In this document: piece after piece, positions 1 through 11,900 of the stretch | Layout of the letters: each line of letters begins with the position of its first letter | Position numbering within the stretch: the first letter of the stretch is position 1 | Assembly (NCBI GenBank): GCA_025201705.1 | Contig: MU617162.1 | Coordinates: 1 to 21,077, forward strand | Length of the DNA: 21,077 nt | Origin: Dissophora ornata | Lineage: Eukaryota; Mortierellomycota; Mortierellomycetes; Mortierellales; Mortierellaceae | Reading direction: 5' to 3' | Notes under the pieces: generated by a model | The model's database searches: none | Told to the model about the DNA's origin: nothing | Seen by the model: only the letters and a program-made list of their open reading frames with translations | Translations under genes and position numbers: made by a program

Positions 1-60
1 TCTCTCTCTCTCTCTCTCTCCCCTTCTCGGCCTCTCATTCCCGCACTCCCTTCCCTTGTT
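1..60 (+). repeat. (TC)10 microsatellite and CT-rich leader of XDH
   Basis: The window opens with ten TC dinucleotides followed by a C/T-dominated stretch to about position 60. It lies just upstream of the XDH start and resembles the CT-rich leader of the methyltransferase gene near 16540-16672. Pyrimidine-rich tracts are common in fungal core promoters and 5' UTRs, so this is probably leader or promoter sequence. The true promoter may lie left of the window. Confidence 0.7.
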
Positions 61-109
61 ATCTTTGACCACAAATCCTTACTTTCCAATTTGACGAGCA
101 CGTCGGTCT

Positions 110-3100
110 ATGATGGCTCCCATACTCGACCTCTCGGGATTCTCCAATACGCTACACTTTTTCCTCAATGGCACCGAGGTCACTCTAGAGAACCCTGACC
201 CAAACACGACGGTTTTGCAGTATGTCCGGTCAGTTGGCCTAACTGGCACCAAGCTCGGTTGTGCCGAGGGCGGATGCGGTACGTGTTCATAACTTCCATC
301 GCCATCGCCATTTTTTTTTTTTGCTATTCAGCTGGAGTTCCTCGGCGTACAGAGTTCTGCGGCGCATCTGGCGTAGGAGTACTTTTGTTATTCAACATCA
401 ATGGCAATGCCCCGTGCTCCTTGTGGATTTTTTTGGAGACTGTGTGACCACCTGATTGATGTCTACGGCTAAGGTACTCACGAACGCGGTCGGTAACGTT
501 ATTAGGCGCGTGCACGGTGTTGGTATCTTCGTATGACAAGGCGACCAAGCATATCCGGCATATGAACGTCAATGGTTGCCTTACTCCTCTCTGCTCTGTC
601 AATGGAAAGCATGTTATCACCATTGAAGGTCTCGGCAACCACAAGAATCCTCACCCTGTCCAGCAGCGCATCGCTCTGTGCTTTGGGTATGCACAACAGA
701 TTGGCATATACAGATGGACAAAAATTACGCCCCTTTGTACTAAGCCATTTCCTGCCGTCGCGACTGTATGCCATAGTTCCCAGTGCGGCTTCTGCACACC
801 TGGCATAGCCATGTCGTTGTATGCCCTCCTACGCAACAATCCCACGCCGTCCGAGCATGAGATTGAAGAATCGTTCGACGGCAATCTCTGTCGCTGTACT
901 GGATACCGTCCGATTTTGGACGCCGCAAAGTCCTTTGCCGTTCCCTCTCCTGCGGCTGCCAATGGTTGCTGCGGAGGTGTCGGCGCCAATGGTGGCTGCT
1001 GCATGGGCGAGAGAGCTAGAAGACTTTCCACCGTCCCGCAGGAAATATCCGCACGCTTTCCTGCAGTCCAGTTCAAATCGTATGACCCCTCACAGGAGCT
1101 GATCTTCCCTCCCAAACTAATGAAACAGGCTTTGGCGCCCCTTCACTTTCACAGCCGCAAAACCGAGTGGTTTCGTCCAACAACCTTGGCTCAGGTTCTC
1201 CAGATCAAGGCTGCATATCCTCAAGCAAAGTTTGTGGGAGGCAACACCGAGGTCGGTATCGAGACGAAGTTCAAGCATATGGAGTATTCTCCTCTGGTGT
1301 ATCTGCACGATGTCGAGGAGCTGCAAGGGACTCAGATAACATCCAAAGGCATTACTATCGGCGCTAATGTCTCGATCGCCAACTTTCAAAAGACCTTAGA
1401 GGCGGCGTTAGGCACCGTCTCTGAGCACCAGACCCCTGTTTTACGTGCCTTCCTGGACAACATTAAATATTTTGCCGGCCACCAGATCCGGAACTCAGCC
1501 TCAGTTGCCGGCAACGTTGCGACCGCATCTCCTATCTCAGACCTGAACCCAGTCTTTATCGCCTCCAATTCGACTTTCAGCATTCTCTCTTCAGAGCAGT
1601 CTGTAGACTCCGTTGCACGCGTTGTCCCTGCCGCAGAATTCTTTGTCGGATACCGCAAGACTGCCTTGAATCCAGCCACGGACATATTGACTCGGATCCA
1701 CATCCCTCTCACTCGGCCTCAAGAATACATCCGCTCTTTCAAGCAGGCCAAGAGAAAAGATGACGACATCTCGATTGTCACTGCCGCAATCCGTGTTCAG
1801 TTGGCTCCCGACAACACAGTCAGGGAGATAATTTTTGGCTATGGAGGCATGGCCGCCTTCACCTGCCAAGCCAAGCAAACATCAGCGTTCCTGGCAGGGA
1901 GGATCTGGGGCGACAAAAGCATCCTGGACAAGGCCCTTGAGTTTTTGGATGCTGACCTTCCCATGCAGATCTCGACGCCCGGAGGCATGCCAGAGTACAG
2001 AAGGACCCTTGCCAAGTCATTTTTCGTCCGTTTCTGGTGGGACGTGATCGAGCAGCAAAACCTTAATGTCCAGCACAGCCATGGCGACGTTCGTTTGTTG
2101 ACGGAGGAGATCCATCGACACGTCTCTTTTGGCATGCAGAGCGACAAAGGAACCACCCAAAATTCGGATACCGATATCGTCTCGAAGAGCGTCGTCGCTG
2201 TGTCGGCTATTAAGCAGGCCACTGGAGAGGCCCAGTACACAGGTAAGACTCAAGTCGTAGTACCAATGCTATTATCCTATACATATATCATCTACTAACA
2301 TCATGCGATGTCATTGGATAAAAAGATGATATGCCAAAGCTCCACAACGAACTGTACGGAGCGCTAGTGCTGTCGAGCCGCGCTCATGCAAAAGTTGTGA
2401 GCGTCGATGCAAGTGCAGCCTTGGATTACCCGGGCGTTAGAGGCTACTTTGACCATCACAGAATCCCAGGCAGCAATGTCTGGGGTGGAGGAATACTGGA
2501 AGATGAGTTCATTTTTGTTACCGACACCGTTTATTGCATTGGCCAAAACATCGGTCTGATTGTGGCCGATACTCAGGCTATTGCTCAAGAAGCTGCCCGC
2601 ATGGTCAAAGTCGAATACATCGACTTGCCTATTAATATCACCATTGACGAGGCTATTGCTGCAGACTCGTATGTAATTGCCCCAAAGTCGATCGTATACG
2701 GCGATGTGGATGTGGCTTTCGCAACATGTGCCAGGACATTTGAGGGTGAGGTACGCATCGGTGGACAGGAACACTTTTATCTCGAAACGCAGGCCACCAT
2801 TGTCAACTACAAGGGCGAGGATGAAATTGAGATCTACTCGTCTACGCAAAGTCTGGGTGAAGTTCAACAGAGTGTGTCCAAGGTCTTGGACCTTAGTACC
2901 AATAGAATTACATGCAAGGTCAAGCGCCTTGGTGGAGGGTTTGGTGGAAAGGAGTCTAGAACGGTGCCTCTGATCTGCGCGTTGTCTGTGGCGTCATATC
3001 ACATGAAGAGACCTGTCCGATGCATGCTAGACCGCAACGAGGATATGATGATATCTGGCCAGCGCAACCCGTTCAAGGGCAGGTGGAAAGCAGGTCTCGA

Positions 3101-4541
3101 CGAGAACAACAAGCTTGTCGCCTTGGATGTTCAGATGTATTTGAATTCGGGATGGTCCGCAGACCTATCTCCTGCCGTGATGGAGCGCGCCCTATTTCAG
3201 ATCGACGGAGTCTACCGCATCCCTAATATTCGTGTCGTGGGTCACTGCTGCCGAACCAATCTCCCTACTAACACTGCCTTCCGCGGCTTTGGCTCTCCTC
3301 AGGGTAATATAATTACAGAATGCTTCATGTCAGAGATTGCAGAGCAGATCAAAATGCCTGTGGAGGAGTTCCGGGAACTCAACTTTTACAAGGCTGGCGA
3401 ACTCACGCACTATAATCAGGAACTCCTTGACTGGCATCTGCCGAAGGGCTACATGCAACTCAAGATGAGGGCCAACTACGGCGCTCGCCGTGTAGCCGTT
3501 TCAGAGTTCAACAAGTTGTCTAAGTGGCGCAAGCGCGGCATCTCGTTAATCCCGATCAAGTATGGTATCAGTTTCACGGCCCTGCACCTGAACCAAGGAG
3601 GAGCGCTAATCCATATTTACCATGATGGCTCAGTGCTGTTATCGCATGGAGGAATCGAGATGGGACAAGGTCTGCATACGAAAATGATTCAAGTCTGCGC
3701 CGAGGGACTCAAGATACCGATCGATTTCATCCACACCGTTGACACATCCACGGACAGGGTGGCCAACGCCACTTCGACGGCCGCATCGGCTTCCTCGGAT
3801 CTGAACGGTATGGCGATCAAGGACGCCTGCGACCAGCTTAGCGAGCGCTTGGAGCCGTATCGTGCCAAAGGATTGGCCTGGAAGGAGGCTGTCCATCACG
3901 CATACTTTGATCGAGTGAACTTGAGCGCAAATGGATTTTACAAGACCCCGGATATTGGCTACAACTGGGAGACCAATTCTGGTCAACTCTTCTGCTATTT
4001 TACGCTGGGCGTAGCTATCTCCGAAGTTGAGGTGGATCTCCTGACTGGCTCACATACTGTCTTGCGTTCGGATGTCTGCATGGATCTCGGACGCTCCATC
4101 AACCCGTCTATTGACATTGGCCAAATCGAAGGCGCGTTTATGCAAGGGGTAGGTCTGACCACGACTGAGGAACCACTTTGGTTCCCTGACGGCCGACTGT
4201 TCACACAGGGACCCGGTGCGTACAAGATCCCAGGCTTCCGCTGCATCCCCCAGGAGTTCAATATCTCGTTCTTTGAAGATGTAACACACGATAGCATTAA
4301 GACGATCTACAAGTCCAAGGGAGTGGGAGAGCCACCACTGTTCTTGGGTAGCTCTGTTTATTTTGCGATCAGGGATGCACTATGGTACGCTCGCCAGGAG
4401 AATGGCCACGCAGGCACTTTTACATTGCCTGTTCCAGCCACGGCAGAGAAGATCCGAATGGCTGTTGGCGACTCGATTGCCGAGAGTAGCAGACTCTCTG
4501 CGAAGGAAGGCGAGCAACCTTGGATTTTACAGAGCTGCTAA
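110..4541 (+). CDS. XDH: Xanthine dehydrogenase (4 exons, 1343 aa, complete)
   Basis: Oxidises hypoxanthine to xanthine and xanthine to urate with NAD+, in purine catabolism (peroxisomal or cytosolic in fungi). Exons are 110-278, 506-686, 777-2242 and 2326-4541; every junction is GT-AG and in frame. The first [2Fe-2S] cluster uses C51, C56, C59 and C81, and the second C120, C123, C155 and C157 (QCGFC, CRCTGYRP). The FAD domain shows FVGGNTEVGIE near residue 269 and RNSASVAGN. Active-site residues align to the bovine enzyme with a constant offset of 13: E815 (E802), R893 (R880), F927 (F914), F1022 (F1009) and the catalytic base E1274 (E1261) in GVGEPP. Length fits the roughly 1330-aa family. 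Intron 2 (687-776, 90 nt) has no stop and stays in frame, but removing it restores the family sequence RIALCFGSQCGFC; it has a TACTAAG branch site. ATG at 113 has the better start context (A at -3, G at +4) than ATG at 110. Confidence 0.97.
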
Positions 4542-4630
4542 ATTTGTTGACTTGTATAAAAACGCGACTGAGAAGATAGTTTAGTGCCGGAATTGGCAGT
4601 CCTTGCAGACAGAGGATTTTTATCCCGAGC

Positions 4631-5676
4631 ATGGCAAAGAAGGATCCCATTCGTTTCTTCCAACATTCTACTCAGCAATTTACATCAGGATGGACGGACT
4701 GCATAGGCCAGACAAGGAAGTCGGAAAGGACCTGGTCAAAGGAACCGTGGTGGCCGGTACTTGACGATCCCATTACTTCACTGTTCCCGCGCAACAAAAA
4801 AACCGCATTCGTCGTGATCAGTCACTGATTCAGGCAACCATACTACCTTCTTGATACACAGGTGTAGCAGGAGCGACTGCAGGCACAGTGATCGGCATCA
4901 TGAGACAGCAACCGGTAGCAGGATCTGCCTTCTCTGGAGGACTGAATGCCTCGCTTTTTGGAATGACATTTATTGGTATTCTATCGCCGTCCTTTCAATC
5001 GAACAACGATCTGAACATGAGGAGTAGCAATAGCTTCCGGACATTGATCAACAACTATCTGGTTCTCCTACAAATATGACATAGCCTTCCGCGAGTCGTT
5101 CCTTAGATTCCAGCGCAACAAGAACCCATTGTTCGGATATAAGGACTCACAGACTATGGATATTGATCAGCTTTGGAGCAGCACGATTGCAGGAGCATGC
5201 ACTGGTGGAGTTCTCTCTGCACTAGCACGTAAGGAACACCGCCTTGAGACTATGGAAATAGGCAGATCTGACACGAGAATTATATGGGGGAAGAGCAAGA
5301 GACTGACCCTGTAACCTATTTGGCTATTCTAGGTGGACCCAAGGCCGTGCCGTCTGGAACGTTCATGTTTGGAGTGATGGCAATGAGCGGTCAGTGGATC
5401 CTGACAAAGACAAACCGTTATAGACAGGACAGGATTCTGGCTACAGCACCACTGGAGGAGGCATCACCTGTTCAAACCAAGACAACTAGAGAGACGGTCG
5501 GTACTGGTCTCCTGAACGTGCTGCCAGTGCACAGGACAGATATTGACGAATATGAAACGAGACTGAGAAATAAGCTGGATCTGATCGAGAAGGAGCAGAG
5601 TGTGCTTGAGGCGGAGGCGCTGAGGCGGAAGAAGATTGCCACAGCAGAAGCTGTGCAGGATGACGCTGTTCAATAA
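4631..5676 (+). CDS. Tim17/Tim22/Tim23-family membrane protein (4 exons, 263 aa)
   Basis: Probably a mitochondrial inner-membrane protein of the Tim17/22/23 superfamily, which includes import-channel subunits and complex I assembly factors; its exact role is unknown. Exons are 4631-4820, 4862-4975, 5085-5228 and 5333-5676. The joined protein has four short glycine-rich hydrophobic segments (about residues 56-74, 80-97, 131-149 and 158-174), the hallmark of the family. Examples are VAGATAGTVIG and TIAGACTGG. AFRESFLRFQ follows segment 2. The soluble N terminus is rich in Trp (WSKEPWWP), and the C terminus (about 219-255) is a charged, probably coiled-coil helix, longer than in classical Tim17 or Tim22. 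Intron 1 would be only 41 nt; it must be removed because it carries an in-frame stop, but its acceptor is ambiguous. Alternatives are TIMMDC1-like or Tim22-like. The start is inferred from the first ATG in frame after the XDH stop. Confidence 0.8.
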
Positions 5677-5677
5677 A
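5672..5677 (+). terminator. AATAAA overlapping the stop codon of the Tim17-family gene
   Basis: The last Gln codon and the TAA stop, plus the next A, spell an exact AATAAA, followed by an A run. If used as the poly(A) signal, the 3' UTR would be only about 10-30 nt. The next gene starts only 233 nt after the stop. The signal could also be fortuitous. Confidence 0.4.
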
Positions 5678-5909
5678 AAAAGAGCGTGTTCAATTGACAA
5701 GCAGAAGCAAGCTGTCACCGTGTCACGGGATCGTTTTGTTTTCCCCATTCACTTTATTTTGCCACCATCCTTCATCTTGACGCGTCCGTTTCATTTGACC
5801 TCACTGTGAATCATCATCATTCTTGTCGGACGTGGACCCCTACAGCAACGAGCACACTATCAGGGAACTGGCACTATCTTCCGGCTCTCGCATTAATACC
5901 TACATAATC

Positions 5910-8900
5910 ATGGATTCACCAAACTCGACGCCTACAAAGAGAAAAAAGACAACGTCCATAGAAGAGTCGCCCCCCGCAGGGTCAACATCCTCCCCTTCTC
6001 CCTCTTCCAAGAGGCGCAAGGCAAGAGTGATATTCGATCCTTCCCCTTTGTCCCCTATTAAGACCAAGACATCCACAAAACCTAGGCGGGATCAGCCAGC
6101 TGTGCCAAAACTATCAAATCATCCACCACAGCCGCCATTGGATTCGAGGTTCAGTCGACCGAATACAAGAGCCCATGGCCCCTATGATACCGGATCAGAT
6201 GAAGTTGGGCCTGAAGACATTGGTCCACGAACACCCCCCAGGAAAACAAAAGCAACACCAACGAGGACACCAGTTACATCAAATGTTTCAGAAGAGATGC
6301 AGTCCGTAGCGGTGAACTTACAGTCTATTCCACCGAAAGATCAGCTTGAAAAGGACACTGAGAAAGAGGATGAAGACATTAGCTCGGTGGCGACCATTGA
6401 ACTCCCTCAAGAGGGTAGTACAACCGAGGCGACCAGAATGGATGTAGAGCCAGCCGAGGAAGCTCCCACAGTAGACAGGATAGTCTTGGGACCGGCAATC
6501 GATGTTACGCTTCCAATATCTACGGACGATAAAACAACAGCGGCTGCAAGGCCCTTGGCAGTACGACCAGAGACGGTGCATGGCAAAGAGAGGACACTGG
6601 GAGCGTGGGAGGATGCAACTATCCAGACCGGGACAGAGGCTGAAACTCAACTCGGGCTTCAGGATGCACCTGGCACACCTACCTCGATTTCCTCTGCTGC
6701 CGTTGGCGATCAATATGCGATGCCACGGACACCCATAGCAATACCCGCCCAGATTGCAATTGTCAGTGCTTCCCCGAGTAAACGAGTTGCCTTCTCACCT
6801 AACAAGCAGGAATCACGACTGTCGACCCCTAACAGCGCACCAGTCAGTAAACTGAAGAGCATTCTCAAGCCTGCGCCTCTGCGCCTCGAGGGAATCGATC
6901 AGGCACATGATGGAGATGAAGGTGGCGAATCTTCCGGCAGAAGAGTCAGTTCTGGCACGACCTATGGCATTACTGCGGGCGGTAACCCAGAAGTCGAACA
7001 ATTTGTGACAATAGCGATTACAGCCCTGGCGTCAGAGGATTTTCAGGTGCGAGCAAAGACTTATAAGACTCTACAAGCAAAGTTCAGGGCGAGTGACGAC
7101 AAACTGCATTTAACTGAGGTGCGGGAAACGATCAAGGTTTTTGCGGCGTACTTGCTGAGGGATTTAGATCCGAGCAATCCGCCGAGCTTGTAAGATCGCG
7201 CTGGTGCTTTTCGCTGTTGCAAAACGTTTCTTTAATGATTTCACTCTCAGTGTATCTGACACGTTTGCCTCGTTTTCATAGAGTCCAAGCCGCGTTAAAG
7301 TGCACAGGCTACTACTTTTTCAATCAGAACATTGTTACCATGTTCACAGGTAATAGACTCTTTGCAAATATGTGGTCGGGTTTATTACGCCGACCTTGAT
7401 ACTAACATTCTGGTCCTTGATTTTAACATAGTCAAGGAGACAGAGTCTCTCTTGATTCTGATCCTTAATTTGGTCAATAACACCACTGAAAAGGTACCAG
7501 GACGTTCTTCGTTCGGGAAACACAGTTCATATGCTTGATTCATTGTATGATCACTGATGTCTCCATGTTTTGTGCTAGCCTACCTGCAATCTTGCTGTAT
7601 GGAGTATAGCCTCGGCTCGGATACCTCCCCACATCCTCGTGCCATTCATTCCACAGTTGATCAGGGCGTTTTCAGACAACCTTAACTCCCGCTTCGACTC
7701 GCTCAGCATCACGAACGAATGTCTCTTGGTAATTACACCGAAAAAGTCGACTTGGAAACTCGATCAGTCAAGGAAAGCAGCCATTGCTGTTTTAGAACCA
7801 AGTGACTAACGGGAACGTGCCATTGCGACGCTCCATTTACTATAGGGATTATTTTCATTGTTTGCACAGTTTCCTGCTGAGATCGTGCCTCATGTTCAAT
7901 CCTGGCTTCTCCCAGTGATTTTGAGGATGACGCACCCTATCCCAGGCATTCGGTCCAAATCTCTGGAGCTACTAACAATGGCGATCCCGAAATTGATTGA
8001 GAAGGAGGATCCAAAGCGCATGCAGGTTATTGGCGAATTCATGAAGGACCATTGCTCGAATTTCTTTGGATTGCTGACTCAGAATTTCCTTGATACCGGC
8101 GATGGTAAGGCTGCGATCACCGTTCATCTTTCTTTGGCAGTGATGTCGCACCATGTTGGACGGTCTCCTGATTCTGTGCGCTCCATATATAGAGGTGTAC
8201 GCCATTACCGTTTGGGGCGCCATGGTGACATTGATAGGAAGAGTGCTGCAAAAGAGTTCTGCGCTCAACCCCATGTTGAAGATGGCGGAGGTAAATTGCG
8301 CTTTGTTTTACGTTCAGTAGGACTTTTGATCGATATCGCTCTAGTCGCTAACCTGACTTTGTGTTGTTTTTACATGTGAACAGAAATGCTTTAACACTTC
8401 TTCCTCGCGGAGGACAGAAATCAAAATGGCGGCATTCCAAGCCTGGACGTAAGATTTTCGTAAATGCCGTGGTCGCTTAGAATGCACGGACTCCATCCTC
8501 GTATATTGACCATATTTTTGGCTATTGTCTGTGTAACTTAGTCGACTGATATACAACTTCGCAATTGGGGGACACATTGCATCGGAAAAGCCACTAAGGT
8601 TGATGTTGACGCCAATCAAAAACTGGTTAGTGAAATGGTTTGGTCTAGACACAATTTCCATCCATCACATCTTCACTAGTATTGACTCTTTTGTCGATTT
8701 TCATCTCTGCTTCTGCCAGCTTCTTGACTGAAAGACATAAGCGCGTTCGACTCGCCTGCGCTAATACCTGGATCGCCCTGATTTATGCGCTGGGACCGAA
8801 GTTGCGAAAGGTATTCCTCTTACTATTACGAAAACATGATAATAGTACTGGCTGTGGACCAAATCATGTAGTTGATGTTTCAACTCATTTTTTTTTTTCA

Positions 8901-11900
8901 TTTATACGCCAGAATGCCGAATATATACTATTCTCCCAGCTCAAGTTGGCTATCGTAGATGGCTCGGAGCACATTAGGGATCTGTCGCTGAGGCTGCTTA
9001 TTGCACTCTTTTCAAACACCGGAGGCCAAGGTACGCTGCCAGGATGCTTTGGAATACGATGCGTTAGTGACGACTGCTGTAGCGCTCACATAACACTCCC
9101 TTTATCACAATGACCGACTAGACCTCGTCGAAGGACGGCAGAATATTGTGCCGGGAACAATTACATTCGCAGATCTGGGTATGGCGGAATCTGTTTGGGT
9201 GCGGACAGAATTACTGGACCAAGGGTTAGACTGTATTTATCAGGTGATCGGATATCAGCACAAGATCGAAGAGGATAACCGTGAAGAATGGAGATCAAGT
9301 GGACTGACGGGATTGCCGATCATGACTCAGCGATGTGCAAAGACTTGGGAGAGCATAGTGAAAGCTGTCCGCGACCTCAATGTTCAAGAAAAGGGGATGA
9401 GGGCGACTCCTGAAGCAAATCAGGCAGTGTCCTCTCTACTATTCTTTATCGGAAGAGTATCGCATTGCGACCCAAAGACATTGGTGCCGAATGAGTGGCC
9501 AGATTCGGATCGTAAAGACATCAGTCTGTTGAGGCGCGATCCGAACATGACAGGATATATCGTCCGAGCAGACATTGTACACTATCTCTACGTCTGCATG
9601 ATTGAGATTTTCTCGGTCAAGTCTCTGGTCAGTTCCAGATACGCTGTTCGGGACCAGATGCATGCAGATTTGCAAGATGCTCTCAATCCAACGTTGGAGC
9701 CAGTATCTCAAACAAGCGAAGAGGCGAGGCAGCAGTTCGACAGTGCAAGGGTTGTTGCACTCACTCCGATTCGTAAGTTTTAAGGCTTTTTCTACTAAGC
9801 ATTATTACTTCACGATCTTGATTATTAACGACTACATTCCTGTGGTCAGAATTCATCCTCAAGTATTGGTTGGCTACGGGAGAATCAGTTATTGGAACAG
9901 CGTTCGAAACTTCGTTCTGGCAGGCGATCGCAACATTGGTAGATATGTCCAGAAGTGGTATTCGTATCCTGGAGCCCTTGTACAAATGTTTAAGCCACAT
10001 GGACGACATCAAAATCAAGAGGCAGACTGTGAGCAGTCGTATCTGGCCGTCTGAATCTAACGGTCCATTGGCGCCCTTATTATTTCGAGAGTTCCAGTGC
10101 AAATACTGGAGTATCATCGGTATGTCCTTTTTTCACCTGTACTATGTATATGAACCTGTCGAGTCAACAGTGGTTACAACAGCTGCAAGAATTGACACGC
10201 CCACCTTCCTATGGACGCTAGCTCAGAGACTTGGGACTACCATAAACGATCTCAATGAGATGTCGGAGGATGGGACTACTGAAGATCAACGGGGGTACAG
10301 AGAGCTTCTTGACTTAATGGCATACCCTTTCAGTATCATCTATGAACCGAGAGAATCTAAGCAAACATTGCCCGGCAAGGACCACAGCCAAAGGGTGATG
10401 GAGAGTCAGGATGTGGAGTCGATGGAGATGAAGAAACGGTTCATGGATAAGTTCAAGTCTATTTGCATGCCCACCTGGACGGATTTGCTTCGAATCTTTT
10501 ACAAGGTCGCCCAACATAAGCGCGGCAACGCCAACACTGCAATGAACGCTTTGGCCAGGCGAATCCAGGATTACAATGACGTGAAGTTGCCGTTTGCCTG
10601 GTAAGGATTCGAAGTAATAGCAGGTGCGATTTATGGTGTACGGCACAACATAAATCAGACGCACTAATGAATCTTCTCTTTCATTGTAGGACTCAATCGT
10701 TGAGCGTGGCTTGTGCGAGCGCCATTGTTGATACACTAGTGGTAGTGATGGACCCCAAGATCTCCCCTCAAAATCCCCAGGCACCGGTGCATCTGTTAGG
10801 ACACACATCCCATCGGCCGCACAGCAAACAGTGAGTCATGTTTTCTGATCCTGAATTTGTTGGAAGTGGAGATTTGAAAGAATGAAAACTGACCATGACA
10901 CTCCAAACAGGAACCTTGATGATCTCCTAAACCTATGCTCATACCTTTTTGAGGAAGCATACAACAATGTCGAAAAGACCAAGGACTTGTGCACTACTAC
11001 AGATATCCCACCCATTCAGGAGGCAGCGTTTCTCTTGATGGAGAAGACGATTAATAAGGCACCGTCGTCGTATGTCATAGAATGGCTTCACTGCCTCCAG
11101 CACTCCATCATTCACTGGATGGACGATCCTCTGGGGGCTATTCGGAACCTGGCAAAGACTCACCGTCGAGCATACCAAGCTAGAGTAGAAAATCTGTGGA
11201 ACCGCTGCGTGTTGCCGAAACTGGCTAGCTGCTCCCATGAGAGCATCAACGGTGGCCCAACTATATTTGGGTCAGTTCTGGCACCTCATGTCGCTACTAT
11301 TCGAGGCGCGGTTCAGCAGGCCCAATCCGCAGCTACCAGTGGAGAGGCACCATCGTCACCAAATTCATCTCCTGTGATGGCGAATCCTTTCTTGGTAAAA
11401 AGTGTGGAACCATACAACTCCAAGACCCTTACCCTTCTAGCACCATTGCTCTTTGTGGGCCTCAATTCCCATCGAAAGACTATTGTCAACAAAACGCTGG
11501 AGTTTTGGAACAAGACCTTTGGCATGGCCACGACGGATTTGGAATACCCTGACGACATTGTATCTATCATGAGACAACTGAAGCTCGTGGCAACCATAAG
11601 CCTCCCTGGATGGAGCTTTGACGATAACTCTCAGACGGAAGTCCCGCAGTTTGCATCATTGTCACAGGAGATGCTTTCTGTGCCATCCGAGCTGAATATG
11701 AAATCGGGGTTGTCGAGACTGCTGAAAGAAAAGGCGTTGCTTGCGGCTCAACGTTTTCCAAGGAAGAAACACAAGCGCGTTTTTCAGCTTGCTGTCGGAA
11801 GTTCGAACGAGTCTCCTTCTGCATTTGACCCAACAACGGTGGCTACTGGGGGTAGCAACAGCAACAGCGGGAGCAATAGCGCAAACAGCAGTCGTGCAAA

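Noticed and set aside
5823..5909. In-frame extension of the Rif1 coding frame upstream of 5910
   Set aside because: The frame is open but has no ATG before 5910; a TTG start is not expected for this nuclear gene.
8640..8719. Earlier acceptor CTTCACTAG for Rif1 exon 9
   Set aside because: Using it puts the frame into an early stop; the CTGCCAG acceptor at 8719 restores LTERHKRVRLAC in phase.
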